Assembly: GCF_007827045.1 (NCBI RefSeq)
Contig: NZ_RPFW01000004.1
Location: 186,001 to 250,000, forward strand
DNA length: 64,000 nucleotides
Reading direction: 5' to 3'
Origin: Trebonia kvetii
GTDB taxonomy: Bacteria; Actinomycetota; Actinomycetes; Streptosporangiales; Streptosporangiaceae
Shown here: piece by piece, positions 1 to 8,720 of the stretch
Layout: the number at the start of each line of letters is the position of its first letter
How positions within the stretch are numbered: position 1 is the first letter of the stretch
Position numbers and translations under genes: made by a program
Notes under the pieces: model-generated
Databases searched by the model: none
Seen by the model: only the letters and a program-made list of their open reading frames with translations
What the model was told of the DNA's origin: nothing

Positions 1-544
1 CGTACTCCTGGCCGGCGAGGTCGATGGTCAGGTGCTCGAGGCCACGCGGGTCGGGCACGACCTGTCCGTGTACCCGGAACCTGGCGATCCCGCCGTCGGG
101 GTACGCGGACAGCCGGACGTGCGTGAACCGCCGCTGGTCGGACACCGTGAACACGTTGTGGCTGTCGCCGGCCAGCGGCGATCGCGGCACGATCGTCTCC
201 CATGGCATGCCCGCGAGCTCGGCCGGGCTCGGGTAGCCCTCGCAGCCGCACGCCTCGACGCTCACCGACTGCGGGTAATTACCGGTAAAGAAGCTGGTGT
301 CGACGTCCACCGAGGTGACGATGCCGGCCGCGCCGAGTCGGACGATGGCCCAGTCGTGGCCAGGCTCACGGCGACGCCTGGTTTCCCAGCCGTCCACGAT
401 CTCACCCCGGTTGCCGTAGTGACCGGGCTCAAATGCGGCCGGGGTCGGCGTCAGCAGGTTCTCCTTCTCGCCGAACGACTCGTCGCTCGCGGCGAGGACG
501 CTGGCACCGAGCCAGCGCGAAGCCAGATCGCCTTCAGCGGTCAT
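1..544 (-). CDS. alc: Allantoicase, partial (3' end beyond window)
   Basis: Hydrolyses allantoate to ureidoglycolate and urea in purine catabolism. The visible 181 codons begin MTAEGDLASRWLGASV and carry the allantoicase-type segments EKENLL, GEIVDGWETRRRR, DWAIVRLG and DVDTSFFTGNYP, followed by FTHVRLSAYPDGG. The family normally has two such jelly-roll repeats and about 320-350 residues, so roughly half lies beyond position 1. The ATG at 544 overlaps the stop of the upstream racemase gene (ATGA), which fixes the start and implies translational coupling. It is the last visible gene of the leftward ureide operon. Confidence 0.9.
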   Translation of the reverse strand, partial: MTAEGDLASRWLGASVLAASDESFGEKENLLTPTPAAFEPGHYGNRGEIVDGWETRRRREPGHDWAIVRLGAAGIVTSVDVDTSFFTGNYPQSVSVEACGCEGYPSPAELAGMPWETIVPRSPLAGDSHNVFTVSDQRRFTHVRLSAYPDGGIARFRVHGQVVPDPRGLEHLTIDLAGQEY

Positions 545-1293
545 CCCGCACCGTTCCTCAGCCGCGTGTTCTTGGGTGTGAGCGGCCAGCCGGTGATGAC
601 CTTTGGATCTGGGGCGGCGTACGTGGAAACCTTGCTGGTCTTCAGTCCAAGGCCGACAACGGCCTCGGCGAGGCGGACTGCCGCGCCGATCCCGTCGATC
701 ACCGGCACGCCAAGCTCGGACGTGATCGCCTCCTCAAGCCCGGCCATTCCCGCGCAGCCAAGGCAGATCGCCTCGGCGTGATCTTGGGTCACCGCGATTC
801 TCGCCTCTTCGACGATGCCACGGATCGCGCCCCGCGGATCGGCGTCGAGCTCAAGCGTGCTCATCCCGCTGGCGCGGACCGACGCGCAACGGTCGGACAC
901 GCCGGCCAGCTTCAGCCGGTCCTCAATCGCGGGGACGGATCGCTGCAGCGTCGTGACCACGGAGTAGCTGCGCGCGACGAGCATCGCTGCGTACGCCGAG
1001 GCCTCGCAGATCTCGATGACCGGCTGCTCGATCAGCTCCTGCAGGCCGTCGCGCCCGTGCTCGCCGAAGCCGGCCAGCACGACGGCGTCGTACGGCTCGT
1101 CGTAGGCAAGAACCCGGTCCATCACGCCAACCGCAGAAAGGTAGCTCTCGAAGTTGCAGTCGACCGCCTCCGGGCCGAAGAACGGGCGAAGCGCGACCGT
1201 CTCCGTGCCAGGAGAGGCGTACTTCCTCGCGCCCGCTGCGATCACCTCAGTCATCGACTCACTGGTGTTGACGTTCACCAGGATGATCTTCAC
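541..1293 (-). CDS. Asp/Glu/hydantoin racemase family protein (allantoin racemase-like)
   Basis: A 250-residue PF01177-type protein starting MKIILVNVNTSESMTEVI. Its place between allantoinase and allantoicase suggests it interconverts allantoin enantiomers (inference). The second catalytic region is present as ICLGCAGMAGL near residue 175. At the first position, where hydantoin racemases usually have ACFGDPG, this protein reads AGFGEHGRDG, so the first catalytic Cys is replaced by Gly. It may therefore act as a decarboxylase- or isomerase-like relative, or with an altered mechanism. Its start is 4 bp from the allantoinase stop, and its stop overlaps the allantoicase start. Confidence 0.8.
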   Translation of the reverse strand: MKIILVNVNTSESMTEVIAAGARKYASPGTETVALRPFFGPEAVDCNFESYLSAVGVMDRVLAYDEPYDAVVLAGFGEHGRDGLQELIEQPVIEICEASAYAAMLVARSYSVVTTLQRSVPAIEDRLKLAGVSDRCASVRASGMSTLELDADPRGAIRGIVEEARIAVTQDHAEAICLGCAGMAGLEEAITSELGVPVIDGIGAAVRLAEAVVGLGLKTSKVSTYAAPDPKVITGWPLTPKNTRLRNGAG

Positions 1294-1296
1294 GAA

Positions 1297-2670
1297 CTAC
1301 TCCTGTCCTTGATGCTCAGGCGACCTGCTCAGCAGCCGTCCCGCCGGCCGCTTCGCGTCAACCCGCTTGCCGCGCAGAATCGTCGTGCCGACCACGCCGT
1401 AAAGTTCCCGCCCTGCATACGGGGTTGTACCCGGATGCTTGTGGTGCAGTTGGTCCGGGTGGACGACAAACGATTCCTCGGGTGCAACCACGCAGAAGTC
1501 AGCGTCGTATCCGGCGGCGATCTGGCCCTTGCCGGTCAGCCCCGCGAGCCGTGCGGGACCCGCCGACATCCATACTGCGACCTGCTCAAGGCCGATGCCG
1601 CGGGCACGCGCCTGGGTCCAGATCAGCGGCAGGCCGAGCTGCAGTGAGGAGATACCGCCCCAGGCCGGGCCGAAGTAACCGGTATCAAGCGCCTTCATCT
1701 CGGCGGTGCAGGGGGAGTGGTCGGAAACGATGTAGCCGAGCGTCCCTGCCGCGAGGCCGGCCCACAGCCGCTCCTGGTTCGCAGCCTCGCGTATCGGCGG
1801 GCAGCACTTGGCCGCGGTGTGGCCGTCGTGGATCTCCTCGGCCGCAAGCGTCAGGTAGTGCGGGCAGGTCTCTGCGGTAACGCGCACGCCCTCGCGCTGC
1901 GCGGACGCGATCATCTCGATTGCATCAGAACTGGACAGGTGCACCACGTGGGCGTGCCCGCCTGTCACCCGCGCCGCCTCGATGACCTGTGCGACTGCCA
2001 CGTTCTCCACGTGGCGCGGATTCGCCGCGAGATGGCCGGCGTAGCTGCGGCTACCCTCGGTTGCCACCTGCGGCAGCGCCGCCGCGGCTGCTGCGCTTTC
2101 CGCGTGCACAAGCAGCGGGCGGTCGAGCGCGGCGAGGATGGTGAGTGCCTCGGTCAGTTGCGCCGGCGTCACCGGCGGGAAGTCATCCGAGCCGGATTCG
2201 GAGAGGAAGCACTTGAACCCGGTAACGCCCGCCTCGGCCATCGGTGCGAGTTCGGCGGCATTGCCTGGTATGACGCCGCCCCAGAAGCCGACGTCAACCA
2301 GGCACTGACCCGACGCGGCCGCCCGCTTGACCGCCAGCGCCTGCGTGCTGACCGTGGTCGGTACGCTGTCGAGCGGCATGTCGACCAGGGTGGTGATGCC
2401 GCCAGCGGCCGCTGCCTTCGTCGCGCTTGCGAAGCCCTCCCACTCGGTGTTGCCAGGCTCGCACACGTGCACGTGCGAATCGACGAGTCCCGGCATGAGC
2501 ACGACGTCGGCGCCGAGGTCCAGGAACTCGCGGCCGGCCAGGGTCAAGCCGTCGAGTGGCTCAACCCGCGTGATCCGGCCGCCCGCGACCGCGATGGCCA
2601 GCGGTCGCGGACGTGCGCCCGCTTCGCCGGTCACGACGCGGGCGGCCCTGATAACAAGATCCGCTGTCAT
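1297..2670 (-). CDS. allB: Allantoinase
   Basis: A cyclic amidohydrolase (about 457 residues) that opens the allantoin ring to allantoate. Visible motifs are the metal-binding DSHVHVCEPGNTEWEGF, the DMPLDS loop, a GFKCFLSESG segment with the Lys that is carbamylated in this family, HAES, and the late VSDHSPC Asp/His motif. A longer reading to 2808 exists, but the ATG at 2670 starts the conserved MTADLVIRAARVVTG sequence and shares one base with the upstream stop (TGATG), so 2670 is preferred. It is part of the TetR-chimera-allB-racemase-allantoicase operon. Confidence 0.93.
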   Translation of the reverse strand: MTADLVIRAARVVTGEAGARPRPLAIAVAGGRITRVEPLDGLTLAGREFLDLGADVVLMPGLVDSHVHVCEPGNTEWEGFASATKAAAAGGITTLVDMPLDSVPTTVSTQALAVKRAAASGQCLVDVGFWGGVIPGNAAELAPMAEAGVTGFKCFLSESGSDDFPPVTPAQLTEALTILAALDRPLLVHAESAAAAAALPQVATEGSRSYAGHLAANPRHVENVAVAQVIEAARVTGGHAHVVHLSSSDAIEMIASAQREGVRVTAETCPHYLTLAAEEIHDGHTAAKCCPPIREAANQERLWAGLAAGTLGYIVSDHSPCTAEMKALDTGYFGPAWGGISSLQLGLPLIWTQARARGIGLEQVAVWMSAGPARLAGLTGKGQIAAGYDADFCVVAPEESFVVHPDQLHHKHPGTTPYAGRELYGVVGTTILRGKRVDAKRPAGRLLSRSPEHQGQE

Positions 2671-3359
2671 CAGTTCGCGGCCGAGAGACTCGGGGCCGGC
2701 TCGTCCTCGATCCTCGAGTAGCCAAGCAGCTTCGTCGCCTGCGACTTCTGGGTGGCCAGCGAGACGATCCGGACGAGGACCAGGTAAACAACCGCGCCCG
2801 TTACCCATGCCTGGAGCGGCGGGAACCCAATGTAGGTCTTGCCGAAGCCCGACGTGCCGGGCACGAGCCCGCCGGTGAACGCGCCGACGGCAGTGCCTGC
2901 GAGCAGCGCCACGACGGCAGGCCAGTTCGCGAACGCGAGCTCCTGCAAGGTCGCGACCCGGTGCAGCGGCCGGCGCAGCCCGAGCAGCCGCGGAAGGACG
3001 AAGACGTCCATCACCATGATCGTGCTCGCGACCGGCACGGTGACTGTGCCGATGCCGGTGACGATGTTAAAGGTCTTGGTCAGGCTCGGCAGGCCCCGCA
3101 CGTCGATCAGGACGGTCGGCCCGGCGAACGGCGCCGGGTCCACCTCGTCGATGCGGGCCCCGGCCGGGTCGAAGTGGTAGGTAGCGTCGCAGTTCGTCCC
3201 GCTCCGCGACCCGATGTGCAACCGCAGCAGGTTGAACCCGTCCGCCCCGATCGTCGCGGCGGTCTCGAACCGTACGACCGGATCGCCTGGGTAGACCTGC
3301 GTGTCCGGGTGGACGGCGAGCGACAGGTCCACCGCGCGGCGGACGCGCATGGGCGCCAA
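2670..3359 (-). CDS. Chimeric ORF: N-terminal cyclase fragment joined to C-terminal NCS1 permease fragment
   Basis: The 229-residue reading frame has two unrelated halves. Residues 1 to about 90 resemble the start of a cyclase/kynurenine-formamidase-type metallohydrolase (VDLSLAVHPDTQVYPGDP, then GTNCDATYHF and VLIDVRGL), but the usual HxGTHxDxP motif reads RSGTNCDAT and the catalytic C-terminal part is absent. From about residue 95 the sequence is hydrophobic and matches the last helices of NCS1 nucleobase/allantoin permeases (TVPVASTIMVMDVFVLPRL, PGTSGFGKTYIGFP). The simplest reading is an in-frame deletion that fused two adjacent genes, leaving neither complete. Expression is likely, given 1-base coupling to allB, but activity is doubtful. 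Confidence 0.7.
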   Translation of the reverse strand: MAPMRVRRAVDLSLAVHPDTQVYPGDPVVRFETAATIGADGFNLLRLHIGSRSGTNCDATYHFDPAGARIDEVDPAPFAGPTVLIDVRGLPSLTKTFNIVTGIGTVTVPVASTIMVMDVFVLPRLLGLRRPLHRVATLQELAFANWPAVVALLAGTAVGAFTGGLVPGTSGFGKTYIGFPPLQAWVTGAVVYLVLVRIVSLATQKSQATKLLGYSRIEDEPAPSLSAAN

Positions 3360-3365
3360 CCGGCC

Positions 3366-4055
3366 CTACGCCCGGATCTCGGGGGCGAGCGCCAGCAGGC
3401 GCTTGGCCTCGACCTCGGCGGTGGCGACGTCCTGGTCCCGGCACTCGAGCAGGCGCAAGGCGCCGGCCGCCACGGTCGCCGGCAGGGTGTTGTCGATGCG
3501 GACCCCGTTGGCGCGCAAGGTGATCACCGACTCGTCCAGCGCGAACAGCAGGGCGGAGGTGGTCTCCAGCGAGCCCACCCGGAAGATGCCCGCCTTGACG
3601 CCGGCGGCGACCCGCCTGGCGAACGCCCGCTGCAGCGCCCGGCGGTCGCGGGCGAACTCCTCGAACTCGGGCGCGCGAAGCTCCGGCAGCGAGTACAGCG
3701 CGCCGATGTTCCACTTGCCCGTGCAGAGCAGGCTGACGTCAAAGTACGTCAGGGCGTAGAGCTGCACGTTCGGCGGCTCGCCGCTGCGGGCGAGTCTGGT
3801 CGCGAAGCTCAGCGATGGCTTGACGGTGCCGGCCAGCAGCGCCGCCAGGATGTCCTGCTTGCTGCTGAAGTGGTAGTACAGCGATGCCTGTTTGACCCCC
3901 ACCACCTCGGCGATGCGCCGGGTGGACGCCGCATGGTAGCCCTGCGTCACGAACATCTCTGCGGCGGCGTCGAGGATCTGGTCCCGCGCCGAGCCCGCCT
4001 GGCGCACCACGGAGGAGAGCCTCGGCCGGCCCGCGCCCTGCCGAATACCTGTCAC
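3366..4055 (-). CDS. TetR-family transcriptional regulator
   Basis: A one-component repressor heading the leftward ureide operon. The N-terminal helix-turn-helix is clear: ARDQILDAAAEMFVTQGYH, RRIAEVVGVKQASLYYHF and SSKQDILAALL. The remaining part is the variable ligand domain. The frame is open back to an ATG at 4133, but the GTG at 4055 (VTGIRQGAGRP) puts the helix-turn-helix at residue about 22, as is usual, and frees about 140 bp of divergent promoter space. Its stop lies 6 bp before the chimera. It probably controls both this operon and the divergent transporter genes, with a purine-ring or ureide effector (inference). Confidence 0.88.
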   Translation of the reverse strand: MTGIRQGAGRPRLSSVVRQAGSARDQILDAAAEMFVTQGYHAASTRRIAEVVGVKQASLYYHFSSKQDILAALLAGTVKPSLSFATRLARSGEPPNVQLYALTYFDVSLLCTGKWNIGALYSLPELRAPEFEEFARDRRALQRAFARRVAAGVKAGIFRVGSLETTSALLFALDESVITLRANGVRIDNTLPATVAAGALRLLECRDQDVATAEVEAKRLLALAPEIRA

Positions 4056-4152
4056 ACGATGGACGTTGACACGAACCTCAGCCACTGTCACGGCCGGAAA
4101 CACAACTTTAACGGCGCGGAACCTGTGCGACATGCCCGACTCCCTACGCTTT

Positions 4153-4176
4153 GTCAGTCGATAGGTATTCCCTGAC
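4153..4176. promoter_or_regulatory. Candidate operator in divergent TetR/ABC promoter region
   Basis: The arms GTCAG and CTGAC are spaced 14 bp apart just upstream of the GTG at 4195. This is the only obvious dyad between the divergent units, so it is a possible TetR binding site. It is short, and the assignment is weak. Confidence 0.25.
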
Positions 4177-4194
4177 GGAGTAAGGACGCACTAC

Positions 4195-6141
4195 GTGGAG
4201 CAGACGATCGTCGAGGCAGAGCCTGCGATCGCCGACGTCCGGAACCTCGCGGTGACCTTCACCCGCGGTGGCCGCGACGTCTACGCGTTGCAGGACGTGA
4301 GCCTGAGCATCCGGCCAGGGGAGATCCTCGGCCTGGTCGGCGAGTCGGGGTCGGGCAAGAGCGTCCTTGGCCTGACCCTGCTCGGCCTGCACGGCACCCG
4401 GACCACGATCAGCGGCACGGTAACGGTTGCGGGCGCGGACATGGCGCACAGCCCCGACGCCGTCCGCCGTGGGGTCCGCCGAGAGCACCTGGGCGCCGTG
4501 TTCCAGGACCCGATGACATCGCTGAACCCCACCATGAAGATCGGGCGCCAGGTCGCCGAGGCGGCGGGGAGCGAACAGGAGGCCGAGCGCTTGCTCAGCC
4601 TCGTCGGCATCCCGGACCCGAAGTCCCGCATGGGTGTCTTCCCGCACCAGCTCTCGGGCGGGCTGCGGCAGCGCGTCATGATCGCGATGGCGGTCGCCGG
4701 CGGGCCCAAGCTGATCGTCGCCGACGAGCCGACCACGGCACTGGACGTGACCGTGCAGGCGCAGGTGCTCAAGCTGCTCCGCAGCCTGCGCGAAGAGGTC
4801 GGCTGCAGCGTCCTGATGATCACCCACGACCTCGGCGTCGCCGCCCAGGTCGCCGACCGCGTCGCCGTCGTGTACGCCGGGCGCCTCGCCGAGATCGGGA
4901 CGACCGCCGAGGTCCTGCAGTCGCCCGCCCACCCGTACACCCGCGGCCTGCTGCGCTCCCGGCTCTCGCTGGAGTCCGACCGCACCCGCCAGCTCGTCGC
5001 GATGCTCGGCGACCTGCCCAGCCCGTCCGCCCGGCCGGCCGGCTGCGCGTTCTACTCGCGCTGCGACGTCGCCACCGACGCGTGCGCGAGCACGCGGCCC
5101 GAGCCGGCGGCCGTCGGCGCGGGGCACCTGTCCGCGTGCCTGCTCGGCCCGGCAGGCGGCACGACGAACCGCACGATCGCGCCCGAGCCGGTCGGCCAGC
5201 CGCAGCACGTGCGCAGGGACGCGCCACCAGTGCTGCGCATCGAGCATCTCGACAAGTCCTTCAAGAACGGCAACGGCAATCGGCTGCAGGCATTGCGCGG
5301 GGTCGACCTCACGATCGCACCGGGCGAATCCGTCGCGCTGGTGGGGGAATCGGGCTCCGGCAAGACGACCCTGCTCCGCGTCGCCGCCGGCCTGGAGACC
5401 CCGGACAGCGGGAAGCTCGAACTGCACAGCGAGATCCGCCCGCAGATGATCTTCCAGGACGCCGGCGCCTCGCTGACCCCGTGGCTGACCGTCGAGCAGA
5501 TCCTCGGCGAGCGGGTGCGCAGCCTTGGGCGCAGGCAGCGGGCGGGAAAGGTTGCCGACGCGCTCGCCCTGGTCGGCCTGCCGCCCGAGACCGCGAAGGC
5601 CAAGCCGCACCAGCTCTCCGGCGGGCAGCGGCAGCGCGTCGCCCTCGCCCGCGCCACGATCGTCCCGTCGAAGCTGCTGCTGTGCGACGAACCCACTTCG
5701 GCCTTGGACGTCTCGCTGGCCGCGTCCGTCATCAACCTCATCGGACGGCTGCGCCGCGAACTGGACATGTCGGTGCTGTTCGTTACCCACGACCTGTCGG
5801 TCGCCCGCATCGTCGCCGACCGCATCGCTGTCATGTATCTCGGCCGGATCGTCGAGGTCGGCGCGTCGGAGCAGATGGCCGCAGCCCCGGCCCACCCGTA
5901 CACGAAAGCGCTGATCTCGGCGGTACCGGACGTGGGGCGCGAGCCGGTCATCCTCGCCGGAGAGCCGGCCAGCCCGCTGCGCCCGCCTGCCGGATGCGCC
6001 TTTCACCCGCGCTGCCCGCAGGCCAAGGAGGTCTGCTCGGACACGGACCTTGACGTCAAGCTCGTCGGCAGCACCCGCGACGCGCTGCACTGGATCGCCT
6101 GCATGAACCCCATCGGCGCGCAGACCTCGGAGGTGGCCTGA
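4195..6141 (+). CDS. Fused dipeptide/oligopeptide-type ABC transporter ATPase (DppD-DppF-like, two NBDs)
   Basis: A 648-residue protein with two complete nucleotide-binding domains that energises import through the two permeases downstream. NBD1 has Walker A GESGSGKS at about residues 50-57, signature LSGGLRQR and Walker B VADEPTTALD. NBD2 has Walker A GESGSGKTT near residue 383, signature LSGGQRQR and CDEPTSALD. Each half ends in the Cys-containing oligopeptide-transporter C-terminal motif (GCAFYSRC, GCAFHPRC). The start is a GTG at 4195. It heads a rightward operon of permeases, hydrolase and binding protein. Position opposite the allantoin genes suggests a ureide, hydantoin or small amide/peptide substrate rather than true peptides (inference). 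Confidence 0.93.
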   Translation: MEQTIVEAEPAIADVRNLAVTFTRGGRDVYALQDVSLSIRPGEILGLVGESGSGKSVLGLTLLGLHGTRTTISGTVTVAGADMAHSPDAVRRGVRREHLGAVFQDPMTSLNPTMKIGRQVAEAAGSEQEAERLLSLVGIPDPKSRMGVFPHQLSGGLRQRVMIAMAVAGGPKLIVADEPTTALDVTVQAQVLKLLRSLREEVGCSVLMITHDLGVAAQVADRVAVVYAGRLAEIGTTAEVLQSPAHPYTRGLLRSRLSLESDRTRQLVAMLGDLPSPSARPAGCAFYSRCDVATDACASTRPEPAAVGAGHLSACLLGPAGGTTNRTIAPEPVGQPQHVRRDAPPVLRIEHLDKSFKNGNGNRLQALRGVDLTIAPGESVALVGESGSGKTTLLRVAAGLETPDSGKLELHSEIRPQMIFQDAGASLTPWLTVEQILGERVRSLGRRQRAGKVADALALVGLPPETAKAKPHQLSGGQRQRVALARATIVPSKLLLCDEPTSALDVSLAASVINLIGRLRRELDMSVLFVTHDLSVARIVADRIAVMYLGRIVEVGASEQMAAAPAHPYTKALISAVPDVGREPVILAGEPASPLRPPAGCAFHPRCPQAKEVCSDTDLDVKLVGSTRDALHWIACMNPIGAQTSEVA

Positions 6142-6142
6142 G

Positions 6143-7024
6143 ATGGCAGTGGCCGAACCCGTCGCGGTGGCGCAGGGCCGCGGCTTCGTCGCCCGCGGAC
6201 GCGGGGTGCTGGCCCCAAGCCGCATACGCACCCGTGCCCTGTCGGTCGGCGCGGCTAGCCTATTCGGGGTCGTCACGATCGTGGCGGCGCTTGGGCATAT
6301 CATCGCCCCGCACGACCCGACGATGCCGGTCGGGATCCCGCTGTCCGAGCCGGGCGCGAACGGGTACCTGCTCGGCTCGGACGCGATCGGGCGCGACATC
6401 TTCAGCAGGCTGCTCTTCGGCATCCAGGCCAGTTGGTTCGCCGCCCTGGTCGTCATCGCCATCGGCGTGGCCGTCGGTGGCGTGATCGGCCTGGTCGCCG
6501 GCGCCACCAGCGGCTGGGTGGACAACCTGCTGATGCGCATCACCGACTTCTTCCTCGCCCTGCCCGCACCGGTGCTCGCGATCGCCGTCGTCGCCGCGGT
6601 AGGGCACGGGTTCGTGCATACCCTGATCGCCGTCTCGATCGTCTGGTGGCCGTTCTACGCCCGCATCGTCCGCGGTGAGATCACCAAGCTCGCCGCCCGG
6701 CACCACGTCGAGGCCGCCCGTCTGGCCGGCGCCGGACGGGTTCGCGTCGCCCTCAGGCACCTGCTGCCCGGCGCGATCCCGGCCATCATCGTCACTGCCA
6801 GCCTGGACGTCGGGAACCTCATCCTCACCCTGGCCGGGCTCTCGTTCCTCGGCCTGGGCCAGACCCAGCCGGCGCCCGAGCTCGGCGCAGACAGCGCGAA
6901 CGGCCTGCAGTACCTGCTGCAGCAGTGGTGGGTGCCGGTCATGCCGGGCATCGCCGTCGTCGTGCTAGCCCTCATCGCCAACACCGCGGGCGACGGCGTC
7001 CGTCACCTGCTGGACCGGGATTAA
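6143..7024 (+). CDS. ABC transporter permease (DppC-like)
   Basis: A 293-residue inner-membrane permease of the BPD_transp_1 family. The N-terminal helix precedes a DPT...G.PLSEP segment and LGSDAIGRDIFSRLLFG, the typical DppC/OppC signature. The cytoplasmic EAA loop is HVEAARLAGAGRVRVALRH. Six helices are predicted by eye. It starts one base after the ATPase stop and its TAA overlaps the start of the next permease, so the genes are co-translated. Confidence 0.93.
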   Translation: MAVAEPVAVAQGRGFVARGRGVLAPSRIRTRALSVGAASLFGVVTIVAALGHIIAPHDPTMPVGIPLSEPGANGYLLGSDAIGRDIFSRLLFGIQASWFAALVVIAIGVAVGGVIGLVAGATSGWVDNLLMRITDFFLALPAPVLAIAVVAAVGHGFVHTLIAVSIVWWPFYARIVRGEITKLAARHHVEAARLAGAGRVRVALRHLLPGAIPAIIVTASLDVGNLILTLAGLSFLGLGQTQPAPELGADSANGLQYLLQQWWVPVMPGIAVVVLALIANTAGDGVRHLLDRD

Positions 7025-8028
7025 TGCCCATGGCAACTCTCCTTGCCAAGCGCGTCGGCGCGATGGTCGTGATCGTCGTCATGCTCGCGGCCGTCATTTT
7101 CTACTTGCAGCACATCAGCCCGGTAGACCCCGTGCACGCGATGCTGGGCGGCCAGGCGAGCGACTCGCAGGTCGGCGCGATGCGGCACACCCTCGGCCTT
7201 GACAAGCCGGTCTTCTCCCAGCTGGGTACGTACCTCGGCCACCTCGTCCAGGGCAACCTCGGGACGTCATACCGCACCCGGCATACCGTCGCCAGCGACC
7301 TGGGCCAGTACCTGCCGGCCACCCTGGAACTGGCCATTACCGGCCTCGTGATCGCGCTCGTGCTCGCGCTCCTGTTCGCCGTCGGCTCGGTGCTGCGCTG
7401 GCCGGGCGCGGGCCTGTACCGGCTGGTGCTCATGGTCGGCTCGTCCGCCCCGGTTTTCCTGCTCGGCATCGCCGGCATCCTGGTCTTCTACAAGGACCTG
7501 CACTGGCTGCCCGCGTCCGGGCGCCTCGACTCGAGCTACACGCCGCCGAGCGGCCCCACCCACCTATACACACTGGACGCGCTGCTGCAGGGTCAGTTCG
7601 GGGTGTGGTGGAACGCGGTCCTGCACCTGCTGATGCCGGCCACCTGCATCGCGCTCGGCCCGGCGGTGTCGATCGGCCGCGTGCTGCGCTCGTCGCTGGA
7701 GGGGGAACTCAACAGCGACTACGCCCGGACGGCCCGCGCGAAAGGCCTGACGGAGCCGAAGATCCTGCGCAAGCACATCGCCCGCAACGCGGTCGGTGCG
7801 GCGCTGTCCATGACCGGTCTGCAGGTCGGCCTGATGTTCGCGGGAGTCCTCCTTGTTGAACTGGTGTTCAGCTGGCCGGGGATCGGGCAGTACGTGGCCC
7901 AGTCCGTCCCGGTCGGTGACTTCCCGGCCATTGGCGGCGTCACCCTCGTCCTTGGCGTCGCCTACGTCGTGATCAACACGGTCGTCGACATCCTGCAGGC
8001 CGTGGCCGACCCCCGTATCAAGCTCTGA
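7024..8028 (+). CDS. ABC transporter permease (DppB-like)
   Basis: A 334-residue permease that pairs with the preceding DppC-like subunit. Its N-terminal helix (VGAMVVIVVMLAAVIFYLQ) is followed by the SPVDPV and LGLDKPV segments usual in DppB, and the EAA loop is YARTARAKGLTEPKILRKH. The frame is open upstream to 6925, but the ATG at 7024 shares a base with the upstream stop (TAATG). An ATG at 7030 is also possible. Confidence 0.92.
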   Translation: MPMATLLAKRVGAMVVIVVMLAAVIFYLQHISPVDPVHAMLGGQASDSQVGAMRHTLGLDKPVFSQLGTYLGHLVQGNLGTSYRTRHTVASDLGQYLPATLELAITGLVIALVLALLFAVGSVLRWPGAGLYRLVLMVGSSAPVFLLGIAGILVFYKDLHWLPASGRLDSSYTPPSGPTHLYTLDALLQGQFGVWWNAVLHLLMPATCIALGPAVSIGRVLRSSLEGELNSDYARTARAKGLTEPKILRKHIARNAVGAALSMTGLQVGLMFAGVLLVELVFSWPGIGQYVAQSVPVGDFPAIGGVTLVLGVAYVVINTVVDILQAVADPRIKL

Positions 8029-8054
8029 CGTCCCGTATCGGAAAGGGGAAGATC

Positions 8055-8720
8055 GTGCCCGAGCAACCGATAATCGTCGGTAACGCCGTGCTGGTCCTGG
8101 TCGACTACCAGAAGGGCGACGGCGAGGAACTGTCCCGCGACGAGGTCGGCATCGACATCATGCCCGGCGGACGCGAGCGCATCGCCCGTGCCGAGCAGAT
8201 CCTGGCTGCCGCCCGGGCGGCGGCGATGCCGGTCGTGTTCTTCCAGGAGGTGCACCGCCCGAGCGGCATCGACTTCGGCCGCGAACTGGACGGCAATGAG
8301 GGCGTCCACTGCGTCGACGGGCAGCGGGCGACCGAACTGGTCGACTCGCTGCGCCCAGACCCGGCAAGCGACATCGAGTTCCACATGGTCAAGCGCCGCT
8401 ACTCAGGCTTTATTGGCACCGAGTTCGAGATCGTCCTGCGCGCGCTGAAGGCGGACACCCTGATCCTCATCGGCGGCCTCACGGACGTCTGCGTCCACTA
8501 CACATTCGCCGACGCACACCAGCGCGACTTCTACGTCCGGGTCGTCGGCGACTGCGTCGGCGGATCTACCATCGCGCGCCACGCCGCGTCCCTCGATGCC
8601 ATGGAGTACCTGCAGGCTGGCGCAGTCCGCAGCACCAACGACATCCTGGCCGCCTTCGCGGAGCTCGCCGCCACCCCTAGCACTGACACCCGAATCGACT
8701 ACAACCTGGCGGAGGTCTGA
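8055..8720 (+). CDS. Isochorismatase-like cysteine hydrolase
   Basis: A 221-residue amidohydrolase fold protein with a complete catalytic triad: Asp in VLVDYQKGD, Lys in VKRRYSGF and the nucleophilic Cys in GGLTDVCVHYTFADA. Relatives hydrolyse N-carbamoyl amides, ureidoacrylate, biuret, nicotinamide or isochorismate. The setting between transporter permeases and binding protein, opposite allantoin genes, favours a ureido/carbamoyl substrate (inference). It starts with GTG behind GGAAAGGGGA. Its TGA overlaps the ATG of the binding-protein gene. Confidence 0.85.
   Translation: MPEQPIIVGNAVLVLVDYQKGDGEELSRDEVGIDIMPGGRERIARAEQILAAARAAAMPVVFFQEVHRPSGIDFGRELDGNEGVHCVDGQRATELVDSLRPDPASDIEFHMVKRRYSGFIGTEFEIVLRALKADTLILIGGLTDVCVHYTFADAHQRDFYVRVVGDCVGGSTIARHAASLDAMEYLQAGAVRSTNDILAAFAELAATPSTDTRIDYNLAEV

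Noticed and set aside
4144-6543. 799-residue minus-strand open frame over the ABC ATPase gene
   Set aside because: High-GC shadow frame; composition is Arg/Gly/Ala/Asp-rich with no domain, and the plus strand encodes an unmistakable ATPase.
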